A stretch of DNA of 50,399 nucleotides from Maricaulis sp. (lineage in GTDB: Bacteria; Pseudomonadota; Alphaproteobacteria; Caulobacterales; Maricaulaceae): the NCBI RefSeq assembly GCF_030149235.1, contig NZ_JASBRW010000005.1, positions 1-50,399 of the forward strand, read 5' to 3'. The stretch's first letter is position 1. Each line of letters begins with the position of its first letter. Below, one piece after another: positions 10,130-19,169 of this stretch. The notes below the pieces were generated by a model. That model had not been told where the DNA came from and made no database searches. It saw nothing but the letters and a program-made list of their open reading frames with translations. A program made the position numbers and the translations under genes.

Positions 10130-10948
10130 CTAGGCGGGCTTGGCGTCCGGTTCAAGACCGGCGAGCGCTGCATTGGCTGTGAGATGCACCGGATTTGTCG
10201 TGCTTGAGACCACCGTATCGCAAAATGGCCGGTCGAGGGCCCATTTCAGGGCGGCTTGCGGTGGCAGCCCGGTCTCTTCCGGAACCGAGCCGGTTAGGCC
10301 CTGCTTGATCCGCCGGGCCAGATACCAGAGATCGGCCGGGCGGGGCGAGAGACGGGCCTGGCGCACACTGCCGGCCAGGGCTTCAATTCCCATCACCGTC
10401 ATGGAGCGCGCCTTGGCGCGTTCGAGGCGCGCGATCCCGGTCCTGTCCAGGCTTGAATTCACCGGCGCCATAAGCGCAGTGATCTCGTCCATATCGATTG
10501 CGGCATCGAGTTCCGCGCCGCGGCCGCAGACACCGAGTACATCGAACAGGCCGCGCGCCTGAAAGGCGCCGAGATGGCGCAGCAGCGCCGGGGTGAGCTC
10601 TTCCGGCGCCGGACCGTGCAGCCAGAGAATGTCGACGCGCCTGCGGTTGAGGCGCTCAAGCGACTCCTTCAGCGACATCTCGATGGCGCCCGGCGAGAAA
10701 TCGCGTCGCTTGCCGGCATGGATGCCGGCTTTGGTCATCAGGCAGATGCGGTCCTCGCGCACACCGCGCAGCGCCTCGCCCAAACGCCGCTCCGCCCGGC
10801 CATGGCCATAGGCCGGCCCGGTGTCGAACACGGTGATGCCGTGCGACAGCGCGGTCCTGACCAGCTCACGCGTCCGCGCGGCGGAGACGGCCGGGCTGGC
10901 CAACGGACCGGTGACGCCAAAGGCGAGCGGGGAGAGGGGGAGCGTCAT
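10130..10948 (-). CDS. Aldo/keto reductase family protein
   Basis: A 272-residue (alpha/beta)8 barrel protein of the aldo/keto reductase family, expected to reduce a carbonyl with NADPH. The catalytic tetrad is visible: Asp in VFDTGPAYGHG, Tyr in the same segment, Lys in CLMTKAGIHAG and His in LWLHGPAP. Substrate unknown. Its ATG overlaps the bolA stop (ATGA, 10945-10948) and grxD follows 32 bases later, so it is cotranscribed between two iron-sulfur genes. The protein is slightly short for the family, with a compact C-terminal loop. Confidence 0.88.
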   Translation of the reverse strand: MTLPLSPLAFGVTGPLASPAVSAARTRELVRTALSHGITVFDTGPAYGHGRAERRLGEALRGVREDRICLMTKAGIHAGKRRDFSPGAIEMSLKESLERLNRRRVDILWLHGPAPEELTPALLRHLGAFQARGLFDVLGVCGRGAELDAAIDMDEITALMAPVNSSLDRTGIARLERAKARSMTVMGIEALAGSVRQARLSPRPADLWYLARRIKQGLTGSVPEETGLPPQAALKWALDRPFCDTVVSSTTNPVHLTANAALAGLEPDAKPA

Positions 10949-11181
10949 GCGTCCGGTGTTTTGGTCTCCAGGGCGAGCGCGTGCAGCTCATTGCCCATTT
11001 TCGAGCCCAGGGCGGCATAAACCATCTGATGCTGGGCGACACGCAGCTTGCCCTTGAAACTGGCACTGGTGACCACGGCCTTCCAGTGATCGTTATCGCC
11101 GGCCAGATCCTCCATCTCGATCTCCGCATCGGGAATTCCGGCCTTGATCAGGGCGATAATCTCGTCAGCGGGCATCGGCAT
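10945..11181 (-). CDS. BolA/IbaG family protein
   Basis: A 78-residue BolA-type protein. The helix-turn-like segment HQMVYAALGSKMGNELHALAL carries the conserved His and hydrophobic positions of the family. Short members of this type (IbaG-like) pair with monothiol glutaredoxins in iron-sulfur handling and iron sensing. The start at 11181 has GGAG six bases upstream. It heads the bolA / aldo-keto reductase / grxD unit. It is divergent from the YHS gene across 163 bases. Confidence 0.92.
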   Translation of the reverse strand: MPMPADEIIALIKAGIPDAEIEMEDLAGDNDHWKAVVTSASFKGKLRVAQHQMVYAALGSKMGNELHALALETKTPDA

Positions 11182-11344
11182 GTTGGGCTCCAGTCTTTCT
11201 TGGTGGGTGACGGCTCATCTCACGCGATCTCACAACACCGCACCCAGATGTGAAGCGGCGTGCCCGATCTGCGTCTTTCAAAGCCGGCAGGGGCGTCTCA
11301 TATGTCGGCGCAAGCTAACGGCCCTGCCAGTTTGAGGAAAGACC

Positions 11345-11848
11345 ATGACCCATCTCTTCGCCGCCAAAATCGCCCTGCGTGTCGGGCTCGGCCTGATCAA
11401 TCTCGCCTTCGCCGCTGTGTTCCTCTCCGGAATGGCCTTGGCAGGCGAGCAATATCTTGACCGCGACGGCCGTCCGGTCGGCGGCTATGACGTGGTCAGC
11501 TATCACACCGAGGCCGCCCCGCTTGCCGGCCTCGATGCTTTCAACGCCGAGTACAATGGCACGACCTGGTATTTCGCCAGCGCCGAGAACCGCGACCTCT
11601 TCATCGCCGATCCGGCCCGTTATGCACCCGCCTATGATGGCCATTGCGCCTACGCCCTGGCCCATGACCGCAAGGTCCGCACCGACCCGCTCGCCTATCG
11701 CGTGGTCGATGGCAGGCTCTACCTGAATTTCTCCCCGTCGATCCAGCAGCGCTGGGAGGAGGATATCGACGGCTATGTGACGCAGTCCGAAGCCAACTGG
11801 CCGGACCATGAGGCCGAACCCGCCGCGCGCCCGAGCCGCTGGTTCTAG
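11345..11848 (+). CDS. Exported YHS domain-containing protein
   Basis: A 167-residue protein with an N-terminal signal peptide (hydrophobic residues 6-32 ending AGMALAG-like in FLSGMALAGEQ) and a YHS-type domain: the GGYDVVSYHTE motif, then YNGTTWYFASAENRDLFIADPARYAPAYDGHCAYAL split over residues 67-102, with the Cys in GHCAYAL. YHS domains are often fused to metal transporters and are thought to bind metal; stand-alone exported forms are common in alphaproteobacteria. No partner is visible. A stem-loop with a TTTT tail ends the gene. Confidence 0.88.
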   Translation: MTHLFAAKIALRVGLGLINLAFAAVFLSGMALAGEQYLDRDGRPVGGYDVVSYHTEAAPLAGLDAFNAEYNGTTWYFASAENRDLFIADPARYAPAYDGHCAYALAHDRKVRTDPLAYRVVDGRLYLNFSPSIQQRWEEDIDGYVTQSEANWPDHEAEPAARPSRWF

Positions 11849-11865
11849 GCCGTCGGGCCGAGATC

Positions 11866-11907
11866 GCGCCCGGTGTGACTGATTTTTCAGTGGGGCCGGG
11901 CGCTTTT
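11866..11907 (+). terminator. Terminator after the YHS gene
   Basis: GCGCCCGG (11866-11873) pairs with CCGGGCGC (11896-11903) and is followed by TTTT. The loop contains a second small hairpin, CTGA/TCAG. Confidence 0.7.
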
Positions 11908-11950
11908 GCATGGCAGGTTGCGTCCCAGATTTCTGCTCTGGGGAGTTTTT

Positions 11951-12937
11951 ATGCGTTCGTTTCTGACCGTTTCCGCCTGCACCGCCGCCCTGCTTGCTCT
12001 CAGCGCCTGTAGCGCCACGGACGCGCCGCAAACCCCGCAGACGCCTGCAACGCCGGCTCCGATCGCTCTGGATCGCACCCAATTGCTCGACGATCTGCGC
12101 ATTCTGGCGGCTGACGACATGGAAGGCCGCGAGGCCGGGACCGAGGGCAGCGCCCGTGCCCGCGCTTATCTCATCGAACGCTTCGAAGAGGCCGGCATCG
12201 CCATGATTGGCGACACTTACGAGTCGCCCTTCACCTACCAGACGCGGGTCGATACCGGCGAGGTGCATAACGGCATCAACCTGATCGGCCGCATCGAGGG
12301 CACCGGCGATAGCGACCACACCATGGTCGTCTCGGCGCATTATGATCATGTCGGCATGCGTGACGGGGAGATCTGGAACGGCGCCGATGACAACGCCTCA
12401 GGCGTTGCCGCCATGCTTGCTGTGGCTGCCGATTTCGCGGCCAATCCGCCCGAGCATGACGTGATCTTTGCCGCCCTGGACGCGGAAGAGCGCGGCCTGC
12501 AGGGCGCCTATCACTTCGTCGCCAACCCTCCGGTCGACCGCGAGGACATCACCTTCAATCTCAATCTCGACATGGTGGCGATGTCGGAAGACCGCATCCT
12601 CTGGGCCGTCGGCACCTATCACTATCCCTTCCTGGTGCCTGTGGTCGAAGCGGTCGCCGCGCGCTCCAGCGTCAACTTGCCCATGGGCTATGACGAGCCG
12701 ACCGATGTGCCCGGCGCCGACTGGACCCTGCTCACCGATAGCGGCGCCTTCCACCGCGCCGGCATCCCCTTCATCTATCTCGGCGTCGACTTCCACCCGC
12801 ACTACCACCAGCCGACCGACACCTATGAGAACATGACGCTGGAATTCTTCCAGGATGCGTCGGAGACGATTGTCGATTTCGCGCGCGAAGCAGATGCGAA
12901 CCTGGCGATGATCGCTGAAGCGGGGGCTGCGGAATAA
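11951..12937 (+). CDS. M28 family zinc peptidase, lipoprotein (first copy)
   Basis: Exported metallo-aminopeptidase-like protein of 328 residues. The ATG at 11951 gives a signal peptide with lipobox LSAC, then a Pro/Thr linker and the M28 catalytic domain. The two-zinc ligands are in order: His in SAHYDHVGM, bridging Asp in GADDNASG, the catalytic Glu pair in DAEERG, Asp in NLNLDMV and His in HYHQPTDTYENM. It probably releases N-terminal amino acids from peptides at the outer membrane or in the periplasm; substrate unknown. A second, longer M28 lipoprotein lies at 26196-27866. Confidence 0.92.
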   Translation: MRSFLTVSACTAALLALSACSATDAPQTPQTPATPAPIALDRTQLLDDLRILAADDMEGREAGTEGSARARAYLIERFEEAGIAMIGDTYESPFTYQTRVDTGEVHNGINLIGRIEGTGDSDHTMVVSAHYDHVGMRDGEIWNGADDNASGVAAMLAVAADFAANPPEHDVIFAALDAEERGLQGAYHFVANPPVDREDITFNLNLDMVAMSEDRILWAVGTYHYPFLVPVVEAVAARSSVNLPMGYDEPTDVPGADWTLLTDSGAFHRAGIPFIYLGVDFHPHYHQPTDTYENMTLEFFQDASETIVDFAREADANLAMIAEAGAAE

Positions 12938-12959
12938 GGGGCTTAAGGCTCAATATTCC

Positions 12960-13067
12960 CCCTCATCCCGGACTTGATCCGGGACCCCGATGCGGGTGCG
13001 CGCTGGCAGCGCCGACGCTGATGGCGCTTCAGGGCCGCTAGGTCCCGGATCAAGTCCGGGATGAGGG
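12960..13067. repeat. Perfect 27-bp inverted repeat (composite palindromic element)
   Basis: Bases 12960-12986 are the exact reverse complement of 13041-13067, separated by 54 bases. Each arm is itself a hairpin: CCCGGA, a CTTGA loop, TCCGGG. The element lies between the M28 gene and the GIY-YIG gene, so it may also act as a terminator. The design (nested palindromes as terminal inverted repeats) resembles paired REP/BIME elements or a very small non-autonomous element. Confidence 0.85.
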
Positions 13068-13112
13068 TGGGGTGGGGATTAGAAGATCGCCGGCTCTCGC
13101 CGGGATCAGAGG

Positions 13113-13406
13113 TTAGGCGTTGAGGGTTTCGTAGAGATCGTGCCAGCGCGGATTGCTTTTCTCGATCAGCTCGATCTTCCAGGCGCGGTGCCAGTTCTTC
13201 AGCCGTTTCTCCAGCGCAATCGCATCCGGCATGGTCGGGCTGTGCTCCAGCCAGACCAGGCGTTTGATGTTGTATTTGGCGGTATGCCAGGACGCCTTTC
13301 CCTGCTTGTGCAGCCAGACGCGCATTGCGATATCGCGGGTCACGCCGATATAGAGCGCGCCGTGGGGCCGGCTGGCGAGGATATAGACACAGGGCTGATG
13401 CGGCAT
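13113..13406 (-). CDS. GIY-YIG domain protein
   Basis: A 97-residue single-domain GIY-YIG protein. The first signature reads YILASRPHGALYIGVTRDI (positions 8-26); then the Arg in MRVWLHKQG and the distal Glu in AIALEKRLKNWHR, matching the catalytic layout of the UvrC/homing endonuclease fold. Stand-alone proteins of this size are common and usually annotated as excinuclease ABC subunit C-like; no activity is established for most. It sits between two palindromic repeats, which is a usual place for mobile-element-associated nucleases, but no direct link is shown. Confidence 0.9.
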   Translation of the reverse strand: MPHQPCVYILASRPHGALYIGVTRDIAMRVWLHKQGKASWHTAKYNIKRLVWLEHSPTMPDAIALEKRLKNWHRAWKIELIEKSNPRWHDLYETLNA

Positions 13407-13441
13407 GGCGCGGTCCTTTTGCTGGGACCGCGCGCCCTTTC

Positions 13442-13468
13442 GGGGTCCTGACTTGCGTCAGGATGAGG
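13442..13468. repeat. REP-like palindrome TCCTGAC/GTCAGGA
   Basis: TCCTGAC (13446-13452), loop TTGC, GTCAGGA (13457-13463), flanked by GGGG and TGAGGG. It matches the element at 20323-20351 and shares the layout of the 12960-13067 repeat (CTCATCC plus hairpin). Next to it, 13475-13497 is an AT-rich hairpin (ACTTAAAAGT, ACA loop, ACTTTAAAGT) just after the purL stop that may end the purine operon transcript. Confidence 0.7.
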
Positions 13469-13497
13469 GAATATACTTAAAAGTACAACTTTAAAGT

Positions 13498-15729
13498 TTA
13501 CTCCGCCGCCATGGCCTCGCTGCTCATCAACCCCGGCAGCCAGCCTTCCCAGGCCTCGCGCAGGCGGTCGAGTTCGAGGTGGTGGGCGCCGTTGACGCTG
13601 ACGGCCGTGCCGCCGGCCAGGCCGACCACATGCACCGGAACATCTTCCGCCTTGGCGTCCTGCAGGATGGCCAGGGCGTCTTCGCGCTTGGCGGCGACGA
13701 GATAGCGGGCCTGGTCCTCAGCAAAGAGGAAGCCGTGCATCGGTACCGGGTTTTCCGGCTCGTGGGCGAGCTTGATGCCGCACTGCGAGGCCAGCGCCAT
13801 GTCGGCTGCGGCACAGGCGAGACCGCCATCGGAGAGGTCGTGGCAGGCGGTCAGGCGGCCGGCGCGGATCTGGTCGCGGACGAAATCGCCGTGCATTTTC
13901 TCGATGCCGAGATCGACAGCCGGGGCACCGCCATCTTCGCGGCCTTCGATCTCGCGCAGATAGAGCGAGGCACCCATGGCGCCCTTGGTCTCGCCGACGA
14001 CAAGGACGATATCGCCCTCGCTCATACAGCCAAAGCCCTGGCGCTGGTCCATGTCCGGGATGAGGCCGACACCGCCGACCGCCGGGGTCGGGGGAATGGC
14101 GACGCCATTGGTCTCGTTGTAGAGCGAGACATTGCCGGACACGACCGGGAAGTCGAGCGCCTTGCAGGCCATGGCCATGCCTTCCACGCAGCCGACGAAC
14201 TGGCCCATGATTTCCTCGCGCTCCGGATTGCCGAAATTGAGGCAATCGGTGATCGCGATCGGGTCGGCACCGGTAGCGGTGAGATTGCGCCAGGCTTCCG
14301 CCACGGCCTGTTTGCCGCCCTCGAACGGGTCGGCAAAGCAATAGCGCGGCGTGCAGTCCGTGGTAATGGCCAGCGCCTTGTTGGTGCCGTGCACACGGAC
14401 AATGGCGGCGTCAGACGGATCTTCCGAGCTGGCCGCCGTATCAGCCATGACGTGGCGGTCATACTGGCGCCAGATCCAGGCTTTCGAGGCCATGTTCGGG
14501 CTCGCCATCAGCTTGAGCAGGACCTCGCCCATGTGAGAGGGCTGGGCGACGTCCTTGGCATCGATCTGGGCGCGCACTTCCGGGGCGTAATAGGGGCGCT
14601 CGTATTTCGGAGCGTCGTCGGCCAGCGGGGCGATCGGAATATCGCAGACGATCTCGCCCTTGTGCTCCAGCACCATGCGGCCGGTATCCGTGGTCTCGCC
14701 GATCACGGCAACATCGAGTTCCCATTTCTCGAAAATCGCCTTGGCCACGTCCTCGCGGCCCGGCTTCATGATCACCAGCATGCGCTCCTGGCTTTCCGAG
14801 AGCATCATTTCATAGGTGGTCATGTTGTCTTCGCGCTGGGGCACGCTGTCCATGTCCAGCTTGATGCCGATACCGCCCTTGTCCGCCATTTCAACAGAGG
14901 AGGAGGTCAGGCCCGCTGCGCCCATATCCTGGATCGCGGCGATCGCATCGGTGGCCATCAGTTCCAGGCAGGCCTCGATCAGCTTCTTCTCGGTGAAGGG
15001 ATCACCGACCTGGACGGTGGGGCGCTTTTCTTCGCTCTCATCGTCGAACTCGGCCGAGGCCATGGTGGCGCCATGGATGCCGTCGCGGCCGGTCTTGGAG
15101 CCGACATAGACGATGGGCTGGCCCGGCTCGGCGCCGCGGGCGTAGAAAATCTTGTCCGCATCGGCGAGGCCGACGGCCATCGCATTGACCAAGATATTGC
15201 CGTTATAGCCCTCGTGGAAATTGGTCTCGCCGCCCACGGTGGGCACGCCGACGCAATTGCCATAACCGCCAATGCCGGCAACGACACCGCCGACAAGGTG
15301 GGTGGTCTTTTCATGATCGGGCGCTCCAAAGCGCAGCGCATTCATCAGCGCCACCGGGCGGGCACCCATGGTGAAGACATCGCGCAGAATGCCGCCGACA
15401 CCCGTCGCCGCACCCTGATAGGGCTCGATATAAGAGGGGTGGTTATGGCTCTCCATTTTAAAGATGGCGGCCTGGCCGTCACCGATGTCGATGACACCGG
15501 CGTTTTCGCCCGGCCCCTGGATCACCTTCTCGCCGGAAGTGGGGAACTTGCCCAGATGCGCACGCGAGGACTTGTAGGAACAGTGCTCGGACCACATGAC
15601 CGAGAAAATGCCCAGCTCGACCATGTTGGGCGCACGGCCCAGCCGGTCGAGGATGATGGCGTATTCCTCATCATTGATACCGTGTTCGGCGACGATCTCG
15701 GCGGTGATGCCGTCAGCGTATTGGGTCAT
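13498..15729 (-). CDS. purL: Phosphoribosylformylglycinamidine synthase subunit PurL
   Basis: Catalytic ATP-dependent subunit that converts FGAR to FGAM with ammonia delivered by PurQ, in the small-type PurL-PurQ-PurS complex. Motifs: [17 protein letters not shown] near residue 45, [20 protein letters not shown] near 95, [10 protein letters not shown] near 165, and the C-terminal ATP-binding half ([21 protein letters not shown]). The start is the ATG at 15729 ([19 protein letters not shown]), as in the family; an upstream in-frame ATG would add 31 unrelated residues. Length 743 fits. It is the last gene of the pur operon, four bases after the exported protein gene. Confidence 0.97.
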   Translation of the reverse strand: MTQYADGITAEIVAEHGINDEEYAIILDRLGRAPNMVELGIFSVMWSEHCSYKSSRAHLGKFPTSGEKVIQGPGENAGVIDIGDGQAAIFKMESHNHPSYIEPYQGAATGVGGILRDVFTMGARPVALMNALRFGAPDHEKTTHLVGGVVAGIGGYGNCVGVPTVGGETNFHEGYNGNILVNAMAVGLADADKIFYARGAEPGQPIVYVGSKTGRDGIHGATMASAEFDDESEEKRPTVQVGDPFTEKKLIEACLELMATDAIAAIQDMGAAGLTSSSVEMADKGGIGIKLDMDSVPQREDNMTTYEMMLSESQERMLVIMKPGREDVAKAIFEKWELDVAVIGETTDTGRMVLEHKGEIVCDIPIAPLADDAPKYERPYYAPEVRAQIDAKDVAQPSHMGEVLLKLMASPNMASKAWIWRQYDRHVMADTAASSEDPSDAAIVRVHGTNKALAITTDCTPRYCFADPFEGGKQAVAEAWRNLTATGADPIAITDCLNFGNPEREEIMGQFVGCVEGMAMACKALDFPVVSGNVSLYNETNGVAIPPTPAVGGVGLIPDMDQRQGFGCMSEGDIVLVVGETKGAMGASLYLREIEGREDGGAPAVDLGIEKMHGDFVRDQIRAGRLTACHDLSDGGLACAAADMALASQCGIKLAHEPENPVPMHGFLFAEDQARYLVAAKREDALAILQDAKAEDVPVHVVGLAGGTAVSVNGAHHLELDRLREAWEGWLPGLMSSEAMAAE

Positions 15730-15733
15730 GGGT

Positions 15734-16351
15734 TCAGTCCGCGATCGAGAATTGAAGAGCGCGCAGCTCTCGAAGGTCAAGGGCCGCTTTGAGGTCGGCC
15801 AGGGTTTCAACGGTATCAGCATTCGCGTGACGTTCGCGATGCAGGTCCACGTTTAGATTGGCGATGGTGAGAGCGATGGATGAGGTCCAGTTGGGAATAG
15901 CGAGATACTGGGTCTCCCAACCAAGCTCACCGTCCTGCCGTGTATTCGAGTAGATGATATCCGCGCCTTCGATAGCCCGTTGGGCGGTCAGGCTCTGATA
16001 CCAGTCCAGGCATTCGGTTTCGACGGCTTCAGCCGTTGAGGCCTGACATTGGAACGCAATGTAGGGCTCGCCCAGGGAGACATCGAAATAAACGGCGGTC
16101 ACGGATCCGAAAGCGGATTCCCTATCGTCGACAACGACGCGCTCTGGGGTGCCGTCTCCGTCGATATCCTGCCCCAACACCCCAACGATGGTCGCGTCAA
16201 TCACAGGTGTTGAGCGCCCCTCGCCGGAAGCCGATTGCATGGAGTAGGTGCCGTCACTGTGCACACTTGTAAGCATGCAGGGGTCTTCGCAGACATCAAT
16301 GGCGAGCGACGCTACTACCAAAAAGCCACCAATGAGTGCCCCTGATACCAC
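15734..16351 (-). CDS. Unrecognised exported protein inside the pur operon
   Basis: A 205-residue protein between purQ and purL. GTG start at 16351, directly abutting the purQ stop, with GGGGAG eight bases upstream inside purQ. Residues 2-20 form a hydrophobic segment (signal peptide or anchor), followed by Cys21 and Cys25; further Cys at about 102 and 114 could form disulfides, so it probably acts outside the cytoplasm. Residues 61-76 read [17 protein letters not shown]-like, a DxDxDG loop as in FG-GAP/calcium-binding repeats, followed by strand-rich sequence. I know no family with a purine role. Its cotranslation with purine genes is shown by spacing, its function is not. Confidence 0.75.
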   Translation of the reverse strand: MVSGALIGGFLVVASLAIDVCEDPCMLTSVHSDGTYSMQSASGEGRSTPVIDATIVGVLGQDIDGDGTPERVVVDDRESAFGSVTAVYFDVSLGEPYIAFQCQASTAEAVETECLDWYQSLTAQRAIEGADIIYSNTRQDGELGWETQYLAIPNWTSSIALTIANLNVDLHRERHANADTVETLADLKAALDLRELRALQFSIAD

Positions 16352-17014
16352 CTAAGCGCTCCCCAGCAGGCTTTCAAACAGCGCCAGCCCGTCCGTGCCG
16401 CCATGCTTGGCGTCAACGGCGCGTTCCGGGTGCGGCATCATGCCGAGCACATTGCCCTTGGCATTGACGATGCCGGCAATGTCGCGGGCAGAGCCATTGG
16501 GATTATTGCCGTAGCGGAAGACCACCTGGCCGTCGCCTTCAACTCGGTTGAGGGTTTCGTCATCGGCGAAATAATTGCCGTCATGGTGGGCGATCGGGAT
16601 GATCAGCTCGGCCTCGCTGTCATAGCGCGAGGTGAAACGCGTATTGCCATTGGCGACGCTGAGCGGAGCTTTTTCGCATACGAAGGACAGTCCGGCATTG
16701 CGCATCAGCGAGCCCGGCAGGAGGCCGCTCTCGGTGAGGATCTGGAAGCCGTTGCAGACGCCCAGCACCGGCGCACCGCTCTCGGCATGGGCGATGATCG
16801 CCGGCATGATGTTGGAGCGCGAGGCCATGGCGCCGCAGCGCAGATAGTCGCCATAGGAGAAGCCACCGGGCACCATGAGAAACTCGGTACCTTCGGGCAG
16901 TTCGGTTTCCTGGTGCCAGACCATGGCCGGAGCCTCGCCGGTGACGCGCGCAATGGCGTCATGGGCGTCGCGGTCGCAATTGGAACCAGGGAAGACGATG
17001 ACGGCGGATTTCAT
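16352..17014 (-). CDS. purQ: Phosphoribosylformylglycinamidine synthase subunit PurQ
   Basis: Class I glutamine amidotransferase subunit that makes ammonia for PurL. The nucleophilic Cys is in [20 protein letters not shown] (about residue 86), the catalytic His and Glu in [10 protein letters not shown] near the C-terminus (about residues 195-200). [16 protein letters not shown] is the conserved PurQ stretch. Length 220 matches the family. It lies 13 bases after purS and immediately before the exported protein gene. Confidence 0.97.
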   Translation of the reverse strand: MKSAVIVFPGSNCDRDAHDAIARVTGEAPAMVWHQETELPEGTEFLMVPGGFSYGDYLRCGAMASRSNIMPAIIAHAESGAPVLGVCNGFQILTESGLLPGSLMRNAGLSFVCEKAPLSVANGNTRFTSRYDSEAELIIPIAHHDGNYFADDETLNRVEGDGQVVFRYGNNPNGSARDIAGIVNAKGNVLGMMPHPERAVDAKHGGTDGLALFESLLGSA

Positions 17015-17027
17015 CGCTTGACGCTCC

Positions 17028-17267
17028 TTACGCCATCTCGATCGAGTAGCTCTCGATCACCGGGTTGGCGAGGAGTTTCTGGCACATCTCGTCGACGCGG
17101 GACTTGGCAGCGTCGGCGTCTTCACCGCTGAGGTCGAGCTCGATCAGCTTGCCTTGGCGTGCGGCGGTGACTTCCTCATAGCCCATGGTGTGGAGCGCGC
17201 CGGCGACAGCCGCGCCCTGCGGGTCAAGCACTCCGGGTTTGAGATAAACGTGGATCTTGGCTTTCAC
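17028..17267 (-). CDS. purS: Phosphoribosylformylglycinamidine synthase subunit PurS
   Basis: Small structural subunit (79 residues) that joins PurL and PurQ and is needed for ammonia channelling. Begins [20 protein letters not shown] and contains [18 protein letters not shown], the conserved family core. It overlaps the end of purC by four bases (ATGA, 17264-17267), so translation is coupled. Confidence 0.97.
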   Translation of the reverse strand: MKAKIHVYLKPGVLDPQGAAVAGALHTMGYEEVTAARQGKLIELDLSGEDADAAKSRVDEMCQKLLANPVIESYSIEMA

Positions 17268-18028
17268 GACGTACCCTCATCATTGGCAACGGCGACAACA
17301 TTATTCTGGCGCATGATGCCGAGACGGCGGGCAACTTCGGCATAGGCCTCGGTGACATTGCCCAGATCCCGGCGGAAACGGTCCTTGTCGAGCTTTTCAT
17401 TGCTCTCCATGTCCCACAGGCGGCAGCTGTCCGGGCTGATCTCGTCAGCCAGGATAACGCGCTGCATCTCGCCATCGAAGACACGGCCAAATTCGAGCTT
17501 GAAATCGACCAGGCGGATGCCGGCACCGGTGAACAGTCCGGACAGGAAGTCATTCACACGCAGGGCGGTGGTGACCATCTCATCCATCTCGTGCGGCGCG
17601 GCCCAACCGAAGGCATTGATATGCTCTTCGGAGATCATCGGATCGCCCAACTCGTCCTTCTTGAAATAATATTCAACGATCGGGCGCGGCAGGGGCTGGC
17701 CTTCTTCAATGCCGAGGCGCTTGGAGATCGAGCCGGCGGCGACATTGCGCACGACGATCTCGAGCGGAATGATCTCACACTGGCGGATCAATTGCTCGCG
17801 CATATTGAGGCGTTTGATGAAGTGCGTCGGGATACCGATGCGCTGCAGGCCAAGCATGATGTGCTCGGAGATGCGATTATTGAGCACGCCCTTGCCCTCG
17901 AGGGTGGCGTGTTTTTCACCATTGAAGGCGGTGGCGTCGTCCTTGAAATACTGGACGATCGTACCCGGCTCGGGACCTTCATAGAGGATCTTGGCCTTGC
18001 CTTCGTAGATTTTCTTGCGGCGGGACAT
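17264..18028 (-). CDS. purC: Phosphoribosylaminoimidazole-succinocarboxamide synthase
   Basis: SAICAR synthetase: joins aspartate to CAIR using ATP, step 8 of purine synthesis. The family start [18 protein letters not shown] and the ATP-binding Lys/Gly region, the substrate loops ([29 protein letters not shown]) and the C-terminal [10 protein letters not shown] ... [13 protein letters not shown] are all present. I place the start at the ATG of 18028, with AGGAG eight bases upstream; the 51 residues of open frame before it are not conserved. Length 254. First gene of the operon purC-purS-purQ-X-purL. Confidence 0.97.
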   Translation of the reverse strand: MSRRKKIYEGKAKILYEGPEPGTIVQYFKDDATAFNGEKHATLEGKGVLNNRISEHIMLGLQRIGIPTHFIKRLNMREQLIRQCEIIPLEIVVRNVAAGSISKRLGIEEGQPLPRPIVEYYFKKDELGDPMISEEHINAFGWAAPHEMDEMVTTALRVNDFLSGLFTGAGIRLVDFKLEFGRVFDGEMQRVILADEISPDSCRLWDMESNEKLDKDRFRRDLGNVTEAYAEVARRLGIMRQNNVVAVANDEGTS

Positions 18029-18119
18029 GCGCGACGCTCCTGCGGGGGTCCGGCACGATGCCGGAGCGATAAACGCCTCGCGCGGCCGACTCATCAAGCA
18101 GGCCGCGCGGCGAGGGCGG

Positions 18120-18148
18120 AAACTAGCCGTGAAGCGGGCTAATCGCAA
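18120..18148 (-). promoter_or_regulatory. Probable promoter of the pur operon
   Basis: On the minus strand TTGCGA (18148-18143) and GCTAGTTT (18127-18120) are spaced as in Caulobacter-type housekeeping promoters. It lies about 90 bases before the purC start in the region divergent to the zeta subunit gene. I see no PurR-like operator. Confidence 0.45.
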
Positions 18149-18249
18149 TGGCATGCTGCGGCAAGCTGTCAGCCTGCCCATGAGCGATTGATTTCGCTAG
18201 GGTGGCGGGATACGGAAACAGGAAAGAAATATCCGTCAGGGAGACCCCA

Positions 18250-18573
18250 ATGTCTGGAATGGACGATCGCGAAAACGCCTTTGAAAGCAAGTATGCTCAC
18301 GATCAGGAAGTGGAATTCAAGGCGATCGCCCGCCGCAACAAGCTTCTCGGCCTGTGGGCTGCTGGCGAAATGGGCATCGAGGGCGATGCCGCCGAAGCCT
18401 ATGCCAAGGAAGTGGTGATGGCGGATTTCGAGGAGGCCGGCCATGAAGACGTCTTCCGCAAGATCCGCGGCGATCTCGACGCCAAGTCGGTCGACGTCTC
18501 GGACCACATCATCCGCAAGCAGATGGATGATTTCCTCATCCAGGCACGCGAGCAGGTGACCAGCGAGGGCTAG
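18250..18573 (+). CDS. F1-ATPase inhibitory zeta subunit (DUF1476)
   Basis: A 107-residue all-helical protein. It matches the alphaproteobacterial zeta subunit that blocks ATP hydrolysis by F1-ATPase through its N-terminal region. Diagnostic stretches are DDRENAFESKYAHDQEVEFK, ARRNKLLGLWAA and VVMADFEEAGHEDVFRKIR. The ATG at 18250 has AGGGAG seven bases upstream; a TTG/ATG further up in frame is not needed. It is a single gene ended by a strong hairpin. Confidence 0.93.
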   Translation: MSGMDDRENAFESKYAHDQEVEFKAIARRNKLLGLWAAGEMGIEGDAAEAYAKEVVMADFEEAGHEDVFRKIRGDLDAKSVDVSDHIIRKQMDDFLIQAREQVTSEG

Positions 18574-18600
18574 TAAGCCCGACGCTATCACTGGAAATGC

Positions 18601-18643
18601 AATGCCGTCCGCGCGGGTTCTGACCTGCGCGGGCGGCATTTTG
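18601..18643 (+). terminator. Strong terminator after the zeta subunit gene
   Basis: AATGCCGTCCGCGC (18601-18614) pairs with GCGCGGGCGGCATT, one G-T pair, then TTTG. The stem extends to about 17 pairs with a short TTCTGA loop. It also lies just past the stop of the convergent membrane protein gene. Confidence 0.85.
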
Positions 18644-18645
18644 CG

Positions 18646-19128
18646 TTAGAGATCGAGTTTGCCGCTGCGAAACCAGATATAGCGCGTCATGGCGATGACT
18701 GAGATTAGCCAGAGGGTCAAAGTTGCGGCGATGATTGCTGCACCGGTAAAGGCAAGCCCCACATACCCGTCGGACACCAGGGCGCTGATCCTCACAAGTG
18801 ATCCCGGGATGAGGCCCATAAAGAAGATATGCGCGGGAATAGACCCACGGGCCATGAACCAAAAGATGGTGGTGGATAGGCTGAGGCCGAGGATCGCTAT
18901 CGCTGCGGACAATACGGGGCCGCTCCGCTGGAGCGTCCATAATAGGTTTGGCGAAAACAAGAGAATTCCCAACGCCAACGGATAGAGCGAACACGCGATC
19001 GCGGCAGGCCTGAAGGCGCGCTTTGCGTTCTCGAACGAGCCGGGGTGCGGGTTATACCAGGGGCCGTGCTCAACTTTGGGAACGATGAGTTTCTCGCGGA
19101 TAAAATCGGTGCGGCCTTCGGGAAACAT
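18646..19128 (-). CDS. Membrane protein, unknown
   Basis: A 160-residue protein with a polar N-terminus (MFPEGRTDFIREKLIVPKV, about 38 residues) and four likely membrane helices, around residues 40-58, 70-92, 98-118 and 125-146. No family recognised. The ATG at 19128 lacks a clear ribosome-binding sequence. The frame stays open upstream without an ATG to a TGA near the palindrome 19170-19188, so the true start may be elsewhere or the gene may have been truncated. It is convergent with the zeta subunit gene. Confidence 0.6.
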   Translation of the reverse strand: MFPEGRTDFIREKLIVPKVEHGPWYNPHPGSFENAKRAFRPAAIACSLYPLALGILLFSPNLLWTLQRSGPVLSAAIAILGLSLSTTIFWFMARGSIPAHIFFMGLIPGSLVRISALVSDGYVGLAFTGAAIIAATLTLWLISVIAMTRYIWFRSGKLDL

Positions 19129-19169
19129 GTAGAACTCGCACAGGTGGTTGCGGTTGCGCTCACACCAAG

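Noticed and set aside
12961-13066. CRISPR array
   Set aside because: Only one inverted pair; there are no regularly spaced direct repeats and no cas genes nearby.
13113-13406. Homing endonuclease or intron
   Set aside because: The GIY-YIG domain stands alone, and no intron or split gene surrounds it.
13579-15792. Open frame of 737 codons on the plus strand opposite purL
   Set aside because: It is the antisense shadow of a GC-rich gene: no ribosome-binding site, no domain, and unusual His/Asp/Gly/Arg-rich composition. The purL frame has all known motifs.
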